A stretch of 64,000 bases of DNA, taken from Metopolophium dirhodum (Eukaryota; Arthropoda; Insecta; Hemiptera; Aphididae). Under the pieces are notes generated by a model, which was not told the DNA's origin, did no database searches, and saw only the letters and a program-made list of their open reading frames with translations. The stretch is taken from the NCBI RefSeq assembly GCF_019925205.1, contig NC_083560.1, forward strand, positions 60,773,266 to 60,837,265, read 5' to 3'. Position 1 is the stretch's first letter; each line of letters starts with the position of its first letter. A program made the position numbers and the translations under genes. Shown piece after piece: positions 38,001 to 47,521 of this stretch.

Positions 38001-40715
38001 GTAAACTGTATTAAATTATTGTTAAGTAGTTTATAATGTTATTAATAATTATTATAATATAGCTACATGATGCCTGTAAATTCATTAAAATATATTTGTG
38101 CGCCTATAACGCTTATAGCACTAAGCCACTATTATACTACCGTCTACCACAGTACTAGGTACCTATATAAATAGCAACACAATCAACAGTGTCACAATGA
38201 TTATAATATATATTACATAGATATACATAGTATAAGTCGTATAATAATAATAGTAATAACAATAACAACTACAATAATAATGATGATAATAATAATAATC
38301 AATAACAAACCCGTATGAATAGGATATTTTCCAGTAAGCAATGCCGACCGGGACGGTGTACACAAAGATTCGCTGTAATGATTGTTTAGAATTATTCCGT
38401 CATATGCCAGTGCATCGATGTTTGGAGTGTTTATTTGGTTCGAACCATGAAAGCTGACGTCGTTCCAACCCTGTATAGTGCGTATTGAATTTTCAGTTTT
38501 AACATAAATAAATATGTACCTCTATAGGACTATAGGTAACAGTAGTCAGTAGGGACGATTGTAAATTCCACCGATTAAATATTTTTTTTGTTCATATGTA
38601 AATCCCACCAGTACGATTTTATTATTTGTAAAAACATTTGAATTCCACAGGTATCTATTAACTTTTGACCTGTAAATAAACGTAAACTTTACCATAGTTA
38701 ATTTCTAAGTAATTTTATTTTTAAAAATTAAAGTTTAAGTTTAAATAAAATTTGATTATTATGAAATAAATTTTTTTCCCAATTTAAGACTTAAATGAAT
38801 TATACATCTAGTACAATGTAATAGACTAAAATTTTTATTGGTAAATGTTTACTTTATTGATTATTATCATTTAGATTATGATGGTAATAATATAATACTA
38901 ATAGTATACCTATATAATAGTAATACATTAGTAAAGTTGACGTTATGCTCTAATAAACGTGTAAATAGGTAGGTATAGGTATTACATTTTCCCAATTTCA
39001 CTTAATCATTGTTAACAAATTTAGTTTTAACTTTTAATTAATATTTCAGTTGACATTTATTTTTTCGGGTCAAGAAAAATATACATTTGTAATTTTATAA
39101 GTGCTATAAAGCCACCCAAAAAATCGACTCTACCTGAAAATCGGTGGAATTTACATGATCCCGCCAGTAGATAAGTAGGTACTTATGGCGCAGAGGACCT
39201 TTAATCGAGCCCGACCATTGAATACTATTTAATTCAACTCGTCCTAAACCGAAGACTGCAGAATTCAAGTTTGGTGCCAAATTAATTTGAGCAGTACACG
39301 TTGGTGACATACAACATTACGATTATTACGCACTTTTTACCTTTTAACCTGCAAAAATCACAACACGGTTGCGCATATTTACCGTTTTATATTTGGGAAA
39401 GCACAACACGATAGTTTATGAAATTCGGCTAATGTATAGGTAGTACCTATATTATGTATTATAATTCTACAACATTGTAGTACAAAAAGGTATTATATAC
39501 CTATAATATTTCCATAACACCTTGTACTATATTTTGTTTAATATGCAAGGAATTATAAACAGTTTATTGCTTCAAGATAGGTAAACGTATAATTAAAGGC
39601 ACGAAATAAATATATCATTATAAACTAATTACCAAGTAGGTACCTATTATTAGTGTGAATAAATCAATACCTATTATAGATATATATAAGACAATTATCA
39701 TTTTTTTTAAAACTAACAAGCAATATGAATGTTGTGCACAATCATGTTATGTTTACTCAATCATAAAATTATGAAAAGTGATCGACCTAATTTAATTTAA
39801 AAATATCTATATTAACATTATTTATTTTTCAACTGCTATTGTAACAAATTATGAGAAACCCTCCATTAAATTTTCAAGATTTTTGACCCATATGAAAAAA
39901 ATTGTATTGACATTTATAGAAAAAAAAAAAAAATAAAATTTAAAATGTCTAATGCCTATAAATAACTCAAAAAGGGGCAAATTATTTTGTAAATTTTACC
40001 ATGTATAGAAAATGATAAAATAAGCACTTGATGAAAATATCATGTAACTACGGTTTTTGGTTTTTAATTACAACATAATAAGAAAATCGTTCAATGATAA
40101 TTCGTTAATTTACGTATGAATGTCTAACGTTTTATGGCATATGGAAAATGGTGATTTAAACATTCAGTAAAAATAACTACGGTTATTATTTTTTGAGGTA
40201 CTCGAATTAACAAAATCGATGTGTCAAAAACTGAATTTGCGTAAAAAATTTCGATTTTAATTAATTTTTATGATAATTGTTGACTACAAAAAATAAGTTA
40301 AAAAAACACATTACTTATAAATCAATTCATACATCACTCCGCGCAGAATCTAAAATAATTTAGTTTGAATTAAATACCTATTAATAAATATATATATTAT
40401 ATTTATTATATATTCGGGTAAGGTACATATTTAAAAAATATTTTTAGTCGACCTGGCTGAACCAAGTTTTTTACGATGAATATTTTAGTCTTGTCGGACT
40501 TAAAGGTCACTAGGAGACTAGGATACCAGTCCTATAGATAATCTATATTCTATGTTTGTATTATTTGTATAGCTGAGATTTTTTTTTATTAAAACACTTA
40601 CCAAGTCATCGGCCAACACAAAAACTATATGAGGAGGACTCTGCTTCGCAGCGAACACTTTGACACAGGTCACAACGCTACTTAACACAATTAAAAAATT
40701 CACGAAACGGAACAT
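16549..40715 (-). CDS. ARSB: Arylsulfatase B-like sulfatase, complete gene, 8 exons
   Basis: Lysosomal or secreted sulfatase of the N-acetylgalactosamine-4-sulfatase (arylsulfatase B) type, which hydrolyses sulfate esters of glycosaminoglycans or other substrates. Joined exons (minus strand): 40715-40602, 38470-38311, 28624-28398, 22330-22075, 21057-20900, 20225-20090, 18053-17898, 17003-16549. They sum to 1662 bases (553 residues plus TGA) with every splice phase matching and GT/AG at every junction. Residues 1-22 are a signal peptide. Metal ligands Asp36-Asp37 (ADDL|GWNDV), formylglycine site Cys75-T-P-S-Arg79, second signature 121-133 ending GKWHLG (Lys129, His131), His222, Asp285-Asn286 (SDNGAP) and Lys307 are all present, so the enzyme is predicted active. 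Length fits the family. Introns total about 22.5 kb and are filled with transposons. The exact substrate cannot be told from sequence; insects carry several such paralogues. Confidence 0.93.
17898..18053 (-). CDS. ARSB: ARSB exon 7
   Basis: Codes residues 351-402 plus one base. It contains DGISMWESFSNNIKSPRKQ and ILHNIDD, a region conserved in arylsulfatase B, then AAIRDTNFKYIK. The acceptor is TTTGCAG and the donor GTAAGTT. Confidence 0.9.
18270..18420 (-). repeat. U1 repeat fragment in ARSB intron 7-6 region
   Basis: Short internal piece (aaagttcaaattttgacaaa ... taaggattgaaaatg ... ctcgtaaatagg) matching the inner part of the left-arm copy. It lies in intron 6 of ARSB (18054-20089). Confidence 0.6.
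19165..19598. mobile_element. Complete TTAA-flanked palindromic MITE
   Basis: 434 bp between TTAA at 19161-19164 and 19599-19602. Very long inverted arms: GGGGATTCCATACCGTGATT on the left and GGGGATTTGATACCGTGATT on the right complement, continuing through TTTTCTGTTTTTGTCTAACA and ACACGCG. TTAA duplication suggests piggyBac-type mobilisation. It sits in ARSB intron 6. Confidence 0.8.
20090..20225 (-). CDS. ARSB: ARSB exon 6
   Basis: Codes residues 306-350 plus one base. It starts EKATPWEGGIRTAAFVWS (Lys307 is the sulfate-contacting lysine) after acceptor TTCAAG and ends HISDWLPTLYQAA plus the first base of Gly351 at donor GTAAAT. Confidence 0.92.
20574..20739. mobile_element. Small hAT-like element inside an older repeat
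   Basis: Exact 8-bp duplication ctcatagc at 20566-20573 and 20740-20747. Ends CAGAGCTG and (complement) TAGTGCCG are weak inverted repeats. The surrounding 20370-20800 sequence, ending in gaatcagtcagtcag, looks like an older repeat. Both lie in ARSB intron 5. Confidence 0.55.
20900..21057 (-). CDS. ARSB: ARSB exon 5: metal-binding SDNG motif
   Basis: Codes residues 253-305. It reads MMKNLDDSVAEVFNAL, then TIFVFVSDNGAP with metal ligands Asp285 and Asn286, and ends NYGSNWPLKG at donor GTAAGC. The open frame is short and was found by following phase from exon 4. Confidence 0.91.
21697..21719. repeat. (TA)n microsatellite
   Basis: Uninterrupted TA dinucleotide run in ARSB intron 4. The rest of the intron is AT-rich and otherwise featureless. 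Confidence 0.8.
22075..22330 (-). CDS. ARSB: ARSB exon 4
   Basis: Codes residues 168-252 plus one base. It begins FASFEGFDMRRD after the acceptor TATTTTAG and contains PLFLYLAHLAPH, whose final His222 aligns with the active-site histidine of the family. It ends in DKYRRKYA plus the first base of Gly253 at donor GTATGA. Confidence 0.91.
22721..25206 (+). mobile_element. hAT transposon with perfect 8-bp target duplication
   Basis: 2486 bp. Exact duplication ataacgaa at 22713-22720 and 25207-25214. Ends CAGGGGCGTATTTA and (complement) CAGTGGCGTAGTGAGG. It carries a broken transposase gene (23185-25005). The same end sequence recurs in small MITEs at 6207, 35180 and 44984, which this type of transposase may once have moved. 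Confidence 0.92.
23185..25005 (+). pseudogene. hAT transposase (DUF4371 plus hAT dimerisation), frameshifted and deleted
   Basis: Transposase of the TTF-finger/DUF4371/hAT-dimer type. The ATG at 23185 opens MSKRVYLSGSLKRKLKKQRI, the usual basic leader. The main open part, 23291-24193, shows LTVDRWEKNN-like and LRGQSDDGAAVMAGIYNGVQ, then HCNAHNLNLVL and LKKQTRWSSRH, all family landmarks. The C-terminal hAT dimerisation region (RSFSKLKIIKNYLRSTM, ERLSGLANISIE) ends with ARKVNF and TAA at 25005. At least four frame changes occur (near 23290, 24190, 24410 and 24820). The TTF zinc finger and the middle of DUF4371 with the first catalytic aspartate are missing, so it cannot make active transposase. 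Confidence 0.88.
25214..25235. repeat. Short (CCTAA)n telomere-type run
   Basis: About four tandem copies of CCTAA, the complement of the insect telomere unit TTAGG, next to the right hAT target duplication. Another three-copy run is near 61358-61371. Confidence 0.6.
25290..26224. mobile_element. hAT-type non-autonomous element, 935 bp
   Basis: Exact 8-bp duplication ATCATTAC at 25282-25289 and 26225-26232. The 21-bp perfect inverted ends start TAGAGTTAGGATGTTGATGA. The interior is rich in atgccctaaaa and atgcaaaa words near both ends, like subterminal transposase-binding repeats. No open frame. Confidence 0.85.
26900..28397. other. ARSB intron 3 remainder, no gene
   Basis: 27036-27870 has cggtttt/gaaaccg-rich words and a CAGGGGTCGAAACCG start that looks like a hAT end without a matching right end. 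28125-28215 holds a fragment similar to TTAA-element ends. No exon seen. Confidence 0.45.
28398..28624 (-). CDS. ARSB: ARSB exon 3: second sulfatase signature
   Basis: Codes residues 92-167. It includes EPWGLPLNEILLPEHLNKLG and then GYASHAVGKWHLG, the second sulfatase signature, followed by PTYRGFKSFYGFWNGYQDYY. The acceptor is TTTTTCAG and the donor GTAAGTT (phase 0). Confidence 0.92.
30905..31025. mobile_element. Small inverted-repeat element in ARSB intron 2
   Basis: Ends GCACAAATAG and CTATTTGTGC, with an inner gggggcttta/taagccccc hairpin. 121 bp. No clear target duplication. Confidence 0.4.
31061..31475. mobile_element. Palindromic MITE in ARSB intron 2
   Basis: Long imperfect inverted arms. 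Outer parts read TTTGTTTTCTCTCTCAGACC on the left and TTTGTTTTCTCTCTGGCCCA on the right complement, and the similarity continues through acata and toward gacatatcg. Exact ends and duplication are unclear. Confidence 0.55.
32080..32330 (-). repeat. Degenerate U1 fragment in ARSB intron 2
   Basis: Phrases such as gtattaaattctaaagcttt, aatgcccataaatgctt and agaaatcg resemble the U1 interior, but identity is low and the limits are uncertain. Confidence 0.3.
32961..33018. repeat. 58-bp hairpin-forming palindrome
   Basis: cattgagtata...tatactcaatg with a perfect inner palindrome of gatagtactatag / ctatagtactatc. It would extrude as a cruciform or fold in RNA. A (TA)n run is near 32650-32700. Confidence 0.7.
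33245..34475 (+). repeat. Unclassified repeat family (U1), near full-length diverged copy
   Basis: Head ggtgacactctgctgtacag, GATTCTGAGCAATGACGG and tail ACTCAGAATCTAAAAT. Interior phrases such as gatatttatagaaagaaaaa match the other copies. In ARSB intron 2. Confidence 0.75.
34668..35037. mobile_element. MITE with CCCACACAGCA ends (copy 1)
   Basis: 370 bp with perfect inverted ends CCCACACAGCAT / ATGCTGTGTGGG and an interior rich in aaaatatttt words. A related copy is at 52149-52442. The ends differ by one base from the TA-flanked MITE at 22638. In ARSB intron 2. Confidence 0.65.
35180..35770. mobile_element. hAT-type MITE with exact 8-bp duplication
   Basis: 591 bp, aagtcata at 35172-35179 and 35771-35778. 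Ends CAGGGGCGTATATAGG and (complement) CAGTGACGTATTTATGG, the same type as the 2.49-kb hAT at 22721. A poly-C tract lies near the right end. In ARSB intron 2. Confidence 0.85.
35771..37260. other. ARSB intron 2, no gene seen
   Basis: AT-rich. 35851-35935 resembles ends of the TTAA element family (cctcgtcttacaaacg). A (cgtata)n-like stretch occurs near 36500-36530. Confidence 0.4.
37266..37495 (+). repeat. U1 repeat fragment (5' part)
   Basis: Starts within aaaaatGATTCTGAGCGAAGG, then cagcctatgata and gatattattgtgaataaagt, and fades after about 230 bp. In ARSB intron 2. Confidence 0.65.
38311..38470 (-). CDS. ARSB: ARSB exon 2: catalytic formylglycine site
   Basis: Codes residues 39-91 plus the first base of Gly92. 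It opens with GWNDVSFHGSNQ and carries LCTPSRSALLTGKYPIHTG, the site where Cys75 is converted to formylglycine by the SUMF1 enzyme. The acceptor is CTATACAG. The donor is the weak GTTTGT, but phase and family alignment to exon 3 (HTG-TQHNV) support it. Confidence 0.92.
39825..40356 (+). repeat. U1 repeat fragment (3' part)
   Basis: Begins near ttttcaactgctattgtaac and ends with the tail CGCAGAATCTAAAAT. Head missing. Lies in ARSB intron 1, within 300 bp of exon 1. Confidence 0.65.
40602..40715 (-). CDS. ARSB: ARSB exon 1: signal peptide and first metal-binding motif
   Basis: Codes residues 1-38. It starts at the only in-frame ATG followed by a hydrophobic leader (FVNFLIVLSSVV) and ends with the sulfatase strand HIVFVLADDL. 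The donor is GTAAGTG immediately after the Leu38 codon (phase 0). Reading on past the donor gives an unrelated short tail, so the open frame there is intron read-through. Confidence 0.92.
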
Positions 40716-40860
40716 GATTTACATAAAATATGAGATGTTTTAAATTTTTGAAACGCATAAAAAAAAGTAAGAAGTTATATAAAATTAAATGTATGTTTCA
40801 CACGATGTAATTTCGAGATATAGATATTCGTAGCGGACTCAAGATGAATCATACTGGGCG

Positions 40861-40869
40861 CTTTATATA
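40861..40869 (-). promoter_or_regulatory. ARSB: Candidate TATA box of ARSB
   Basis: TATATAAAG on the minus strand, about 145 bases upstream of the ARSB ATG. It would place the transcript start near 40835 and leave a 5' UTR of about 120 bases. The match is good, but the background is very AT-rich. Confidence 0.4.
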
Positions 40870-41928
40870 CGTATGATCAAAAACCAAACGAACAAGCGAA
40901 GATATAGGTACCTAACATAAAAACGATATGGCCTAACACCTTGTCACTGTTTGTATAATATAAACTACTGTATAAGATTTACAATACTACGATGGAGAAA
41001 TAGTAAAATATGACAATGAAACGTTAACACAGGACTATGAACGACTTACATGTACCTACCTATTACAAAATAATATCTTCAAGAATAATATCCGTACTAC
41101 CTTCGTGATTACAGTCTGGCATTTATATTCAAGGTCGATAACTCGTTTGCCGCCCGACGATTCTGGTTTATAGAATTTATTATATAAAGACTCATTTGTT
41201 TAAATTAGGTAGGAACATAGTAGTTTAAAATTAATTTCTTCACGTCGACGTCACTCTTGCACTTGTCATTAAAAAATTTTAAATAACAATTATAATGAAC
41301 AATTTTTAAATAAATGTATGCTCGAAATATTTATACATACAAAATATGTTGAATAGATGGATACATAACAATACTAATAATAAATATAATAATATACAAA
41401 TTAGAATATTTATTCATGCAATTGTATACAGATATTATAATCTATTACCTATATTTATATAAGATGTACCTATTCAACAAGCTCAGTAGTCGTAAATATA
41501 AATATGTTAAACTAATTTAAATATATATAATATATATTTAATATATTTATCTGCCAATGTGTCGACGAAATATATGTTGGTATCGTATAACGAAGCATAA
41601 CAAAGAAATAAACAATCGTCAACCAGAATCTAAATAGATCTACAGATTAATAATTAATTAAAAGCGCACATTTTGTACTCACGATTATTATATTATAACG
41701 GCACTAGCGAATACCTAAAATAATAAAACTTAGGCTTTGTAACGAATGAGATGAAATTTGATACCTAGATATTATAATATATACGGACACGTTTTGATTC
41801 TAGTTATTCACGTAATATTTAAATGTAATACACCATATATATAGATACCTACATTTGCATCATATATTTATATAGTACGTGTATCCAAAGTGTACCAGCT
41901 ATGCCATATTAGGGAATATAATATGGTA
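40870..41928. other. Intergenic AT-rich stretch upstream of ARSB
   Basis: No gene, RNA or bounded element recognised. Upstream control elements of ARSB could lie here but none stands out. Confidence 0.45.
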
Positions 41929-42117
41929 CAGCGACGGTCAAACGTTGTTTGTGGTGGGGGGATAGATTCCCCCGTGATCTTTTTTTTCAATATTTATGAT
42001 CTTATAACAATAAATTATACCTACTTTTAATTTCTTATATAAAATATTGCATGTTAAGAAATCAGCCATACCCCCCCCCCCCCCCCCCCACGAGACATAA
42101 TCAATTTACCGTTACTG
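41929..42117. mobile_element. hAT-type MITE with poly-C tract
   Basis: Ends CAGCGACGGTCAAACG and (complement) CAGTAACGGTAAATTG. Flanks atatggta and atatagca agree at six of eight. A run of about 20 C is inside. Confidence 0.6.
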
Positions 42118-42711
42118 ATATAGCATAAAGTGAACAAGAATCATTTACATTAAGAGGTCATCGTACTTGCATATTTGGTTGTTTTACTAACGTATTCCAG
42201 ACACCAATATGTATAGGTAATGTCAATAATTTCATATAATATTTACGTTCAGCAGTTTTAATTTTGTTTTAAATATTACAGTAAATTGACTTATTATTAA
42301 GGTAAGACTATTATCTGCGTATTTTCTTGTTGGTACCTACCTATTTAAATTTTTAACTGGGTTAAAGGTAAGTATGTAAAATATTAAAATTTGAAAATTA
42401 CCATAACTAGCTTAAAAATTTAAATATTGTATACAATTAACGAGAGAAGTTTAAGTTTGATAGTTATTGGTCAATATTCACTCTAATATTAATTTTTGAA
42501 GCTAACAACATAAAATTGGAGCTGCTGAACGCAAATTTATGGTGTCCATTATTCCGTTATTTGTAATGGACATAATATACAAGAACCACAGATTTCTATA
42601 TAGTTTCTATATAGTGAAGTATAGAAGTCTGTGGTAAGAATACATATATTATGTGGGTGTGGCGTCCTCTTAAACATCCGAGATTGGTTAGTGTTAAAAT
42701 GTGTGTTGTAG

Positions 42712-42907
42712 CATAGATAATAAAGACATGGATAGGATATAACGTCTTATCGGTGAAGAATGAAATTATACGAATTGAGCCAAAAAAAAATACCTATATC
42801 GATTATCTGATAATCTATATAGATATTATAGTTGCGTATAAAAATGTAAACAAATATAATGAATACGTTATGTCCTATCCATGTATTTACTCTTTATTAT
42901 CTATGAT
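42712..42907. mobile_element. Palindromic MITE
   Basis: Inverted arms of about 40 bp: catagataataaaga...catggataggatataacgt on the left and the same words inverted on the right (acgttatgtcctatccatg ... tctttattatctatg). No clear target duplication. A TTAA-element fragment (gtgtggcgtcctcttaa) precedes it. Confidence 0.5.
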
Positions 42908-44389
42908 TGTGGGTACATGGTACATCCATTTATAGCCTTAACAAGGGCTTGACGAGGCTGGCCAGGGTGGAACGAAAGTTTTTTCGTAGCAAAAGTCATA
43001 CCAATATATATCTATTTATTATTAATAATATACATTTTATTTAGAATATCCAAAAAATAGTTATACTATTATAATAGCTACACTTTAGTGTAGGTATAGT
43101 GTATTTTGTATACATAGGTTTGTATAAAAAATTACAAGTTTTTACAAAATTATATGATGTTATTATATTATGCCAAGTGCCCGAGTGATAATATTATATA
43201 ATATATAAGAGCTGTTGTAGCCGATGTGTTTTTATTTGTATTTATAGTTTATACTGCTTATAATACCGCCACTTCAGCGGCTCAGCATATACATCAGAAC
43301 CATACACCGTGTAATATAATATTATTGTAATAAATTATGTATATACTAGTACATAGTAATGATAACACTATAATAGTTTTAAAAAAACATTATTATGTAG
43401 GTACCTCTATGTAGTTATAATCTAATTATACAGTTTTATAGTGAAAAAATATAAAACAGTTGAATAATTTTATTATTTTAATTGTTCAGTTATTTTTTAA
43501 TTATAACATCCAGTCGTTTCATCATAATAACTATTTTTTTCTGTAACTATTGGTAACCACAGGTATATATACATATACATTATACATACATGTATATATA
43601 GGTATATATTGGTAGGTTACTACTATACAAAAAATATAATTTTTCCGTTTGCCGAAACAAAATTTCTATGTGAACCCATATCTAACATGTGAATTTTTTA
43701 AAAATCTCTGTTTATTGTACACCTAGAACACCGAAGGAACCACTATTTAAAATAATTGTTGGTATACATTTTGTCATTTTTAAGAATAGCGATTAATATT
43801 TGTATTTTATATATTTATATTTCTTTTAGTACTGCTATTAGAGTATGCTCAACTATTTTTTGTCAAAAAATAAACATAAATATTATATAAGTAATAATAA
43901 TATAATTCATAAATATTACTATCTGTTATGACGTAATCAGTATTGGGAATAGTTGACTAAAAAATTCATCTAGATAAAGATAAATATAAGAATACATTTA
44001 TCTAGATAAACTATCATTTTTTTTACACTGTATTTGTATTGTTACTTAGTATTTTTTGTATTGTTAGATTTATATCAATAACGACATAATATTTATGATA
44101 ACGACGGATCGCGCCTCTTATTTTAACTATACCTACTTACCTACCGTAAATCTCTGAATTTTATTTTTAATATAAAACTTGTCAAATGCCTATGCATGCA
44201 CTAAAATATAGCCACTCGTAAATCATATTAAACCAATTACCATGAATGAAGTTACTGATATACCTACTCTTTATCAAATAGCAAAAATCTAATGGTCTCT
44301 AAATAATGTTTTACTAGATCAAATGACTTTATAATATAATATAAGGTTCGATATAAGTTAATAATAGTTTGATCAAAAAAAATGCATCA
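42908..44389. other. Intergenic AT-rich stretch
   Basis: Tatata-type microsatellites near 43560-43610 and nothing else recognised. Confidence 0.45.
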
Positions 44390-44545
44390 TTGTCTGAAGT
44401 TAGAATTTTGCCAAAATTAATCAAAATCGCGAAAATTTGCAAATTATTTTTCACTTTGAAATTCATAAAATTTTTCTTTTCATAGATAACATTTGAAAAT
44501 TTAATAATAATAAGATTTCTCAAAAGTTTTTTCTACCTTGAGCAA
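44390..44545 (-). repeat. U1 repeat fragment
   Basis: Internal part only: tcgcgaaaatttgcaaatta, attcataaaatttttctttt, gatttctcaaaagttttttc, matching the middle of the left-arm copy. Confidence 0.55.
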
Positions 44546-44983
44546 AAAAAAAGTTTACCGACGTATCCCTATTTTCACATTTTTCAGGGCTTTCCTCAAT
44601 ATATTCACTAAGTGTGCCAAACGCGATGAGCATTTAATTCACCTAGAAAAAGGTTCAAAGGCCCCCCTAGACGTGAAAACATTTCAGCGTGAAAATGTTA
44701 AAAAAAAAAATACGAAATAGTATGTTGTGTAGCAAGGGCTGGAAGTGAGCTATTTCAGTCGCGGACACGAACCACAAGCAAGAGCCGCGTTTCGCCCAAG
44801 ACTGAAATATTGCTTTATTACACGAGCCTATTTGTCACGCCTCTGACCATCGATTACCGCAAAGGTAATGCGGGGATCTATGCAACAACCAGACTACCTA
44901 TATTCTATTAAAACAATTCCACGAAAGAAAAATGATTAAGCGTCATTGAAGGAGGTTATAATTTAAATATATTAAGATGTAAC

Positions 44984-45308
44984 CAGGGGCGGTTCCAGAG
45001 GGGGGCCTAGGGCTGCCCCCCCCCCCAAGGTCCAAAACCCGTATTTCTATAAAATTGTATATTGCTAACAAAAAAATATATTATAGTATCGACTATTATA
45101 GACACGTAAAAGTATGTAATTATTGGAGGTACGTCGGTGTATGACTTGTAGCATGTATCTGCTATCTGTATGGACTACGAGAATACTAATTAAGTAAAAA
45201 GACTTGAATTTGTGCTGTAAAAACTGTTGTTTTGTATTTGTTATTATATGTTTTGTGAAAATTATAACTATTAGGCCCCCCCCAACCAAGTCTCTGGAAC
45301 CACCCCTG
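44984..45308. mobile_element. hAT-type MITE with exact 8-bp duplication
   Basis: 325 bp, gatgtaac at 44976-44983 and 45309-45316. Ends CAGGGGCGGTTCCAGAG and (complement) CAGGGGTGGTTCCAGAG are near-perfect inverted repeats. It appears to interrupt an older foldback sequence with arms tttgtcacgcct (44831) and aggcgtgacaaa (45466). Confidence 0.85.
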
Positions 45309-45590
45309 GATGTAACCAAATGTTTATGTTTTGAAAGGACTTAGCACTTTTGAGGTTTTCCACTTTACCACCCGTCATTATTGGGATTCCCATTTTACCG
45401 CTCGCTGGACGGAAAAAGGTCGCTTCAAACGCTTCAATTGTCATCAAAAACTAAACTTTCGGTGCAGGCGTGACAAAAAATATTTCCATTTTCTTTTAGC
45501 AATTTTTTTTTTTTAATGAATTTTTTCGATAGCAGCCACTGCACCGTGTCGTGCCGGTGTATTATCGAGGTACCGTGGCCACGGGCGTAT

Positions 45591-45701
45591 GTAATGTGCG
45601 CCAAAAACAACCAAAAAAAAAAAAATATATGTAATTTGCGCCACATCTAAAAATTTATTTTGATAATTTGCGCCACTTATTAAATTTGTAATTTGCACCA
45701 A
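45591..45701. repeat. MULE left subterminal repeat array
   Basis: Four copies of a 14-bp word at 45591, 45631, 45663 and 45688 (GTAATTTGCGCCAC and variants), each pointing inward. Spacing is 25-40 bases. Confidence 0.8.
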
Positions 45702-45819
45702 ATAAAACTAAATAAATAATATATAAAAAATAATCAGTCATATTAATAATCATAAATAAATGTATAATGTATATAAGTAAAAAATCAAACTCCATGCATA
45801 TTAAATATCTAAATTGTCG

Positions 45820-47212
45820 TTAAGCAAGTACTATTTTTGTAATATTACCTTTTTTTTTATATTTATGGCTTAAGGATGAAACTAAGGCTTTTCTGTCGAT
45901 TTTGTTTTGTCTGAAGTTTTCATATATTTGTTTGAAAGTTTCCAACCGATTTTTATTTTTAGTAGAATTTCGTTTTTTAAGATGTTTACTTTTAATTTTA
46001 ATCATTGTTTCTGTTTGAAATCCTTTCAGTACGTCCAAAAAGTGGTAAATAGTAGGATGTGGGTGATAGAACTCAGAATTGAAACGAGAATGATATGATT
46101 CGCATGCATAAGTAGTGAGAGCTAGTGACGCGATGTTTGCAGCCCAAATTATTGGTGGAAATTTAGCTTCTTCACTGATATATGTGTCAACTAAATAATC
46201 AGCATATTTTTTAAATCGTATGTCATTAGGAATCGATGTCATAAAATCTTCAATAAAACAGTCACTGACCTCCTTTGGAGAAATAAATGGCAAGCCAAAT
46301 AATATATGGTTTAGCCACTTGCTTTCTTCTGTTTTAATATTTTGATACACATTGGATAGGCCTAATTCCTGAATTTTTCTATACCACGATTGAGTTAAGT
46401 GAAATCTGCAATCAAATATTTTAGTGTCATCCCAGACTTGTCTCAATGCTGCATGAATTGCTTCTTCAAAATCAGATATAAATAAATTTTGTTTTAGAGA
46501 AAGTTCACGTATACACAAATGTATGATATGTTTAAATAAATTTACGTAAGTTAAAGTTTTTTTGTCTGGAAGTAATGCAAATAAAAGTGGTATATAATGA
46601 TCATTGCATAAACCATGCAAAGAAAACAATTGTGTAAATAACTTGGGACAATATTCAAAAGTTCCATCCATGTATATAATTTCAGATTGGCATAGAACTT
46701 TTAAATTTGCGTCACATGAAAATATTATTATATGACAGTCCGGATCATTGATTAATAAAAATGGTTCATTCAGGTCCGTTTTTAAATTCTTCCATTGTTT
46801 TTGGTAATGGTGGCACCATTTTTCTACGTGCGTTATAAATATTTCGTCGAACTAATGATATATCATCGGTAGTTATAGTTTGTAAATTAGATATATTATC
46901 AGAAATTTCTGTTCGTAATATCTTACTTGGTTTAGAATACAGATTTTCTATAGCTTTTCTCTTACATCCATTTGAAAACATTTTTCTATTCATATTTGGT
47001 TGACCATGTCCGTTATGTTCATTTACAATTTCAACTATTTGTACAATGTTTTCTAAGGAAGTATACACTTTTGCAGTGCAAGTTCTGACAGTGCAACGCC
47101 ATCGTATTGAACAATTTTTCGATTCATGCACTTTTCGATACGTACAATTTTTATATAATAATAAATCTTTGTCTCTGATACTTTTAATAATTTCACCAAT
47201 ATTTGTATCCAT
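45820..47212 (-). pseudogene. MULE transposase with N-terminal FLYWCH zinc finger, one frameshift
   Basis: About 464 codons. Part 1 (47212-46766) holds a FLYWCH-type finger, residues about 20-70: RWRC and TCTAKV (Cys40, Cys45) then EHNGH (His66, His69), likely DNA-binding. Part 2 (46671-45820 as an ATG frame, open back to about 46785) holds the MULE DDE domain: Asp in MDGTF, Asp67 in FISDFEEAI, Cys88-His91 in DCRFHL, and Glu191 in YACESYHSRFN. The frames differ by one base at an A-run near 46780, giving a stop 46766-46768. All catalytic residues are kept, so the loss is recent or an assembly error. The SINE at 47229 sits just upstream of the start codon. Confidence 0.88.
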
Positions 47213-47228
47213 TACGTCTTATACTTTT

Positions 47229-47521
47229 TTTTTTTTTATTGGGTAACCCACGGCAACATAGGCCATTGGGTGTGGGGAGGGCACTGTAGGTTTTTTATAT
47301 TGGGTAGGTTGATACACGTGTGTTGTGTTTGGCAGAATTTCTAATGGGGCACCCGTAGGTTTCTGCCGTGCCCCGGGCTGGGGGGATGGCGGCACTTGTT
47401 CTCCGGACACCGTGACTTTCACGGAGAAAAATGGCGCCCAGTGGTCGAGGATCGAACTCGGACCGGCTGTGCCGAATCCGTCGCGTTAGACCGCTCGGCC
47501 ACCTCGTCCCCCCCCCCCCCC
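47229..47521 (-). mobile_element. tRNA-derived SINE (copy 2) with target duplication
   Basis: Flanked by CTTATACTTTT at 47218-47228 and 47522-47532. On the minus strand: tRNA-like head with A box GTGGCCGAGCGG (47491-47502) and B box GAGTTCGATCC (47449-47459), a body with CACGGTGTCC and TTCTGCCAAACACA, and an A-tail (T-run from 47229). The head resembles a serine-type tRNA (inferred). A C-run lies at the 5' end. Confidence 0.88.

Noticed and set aside
38163..38363. Open frame continuing exon 2 into a tyrosine-rich tail
   Set aside because: The tail is read-through of a taa/tat microsatellite beyond the exon 2 donor.
39104..39310. 68-codon open frame on the minus strand in ARSB intron 1
   Set aside because: No sulfatase similarity, no fitting phase; exon 1 joins directly to exon 2.
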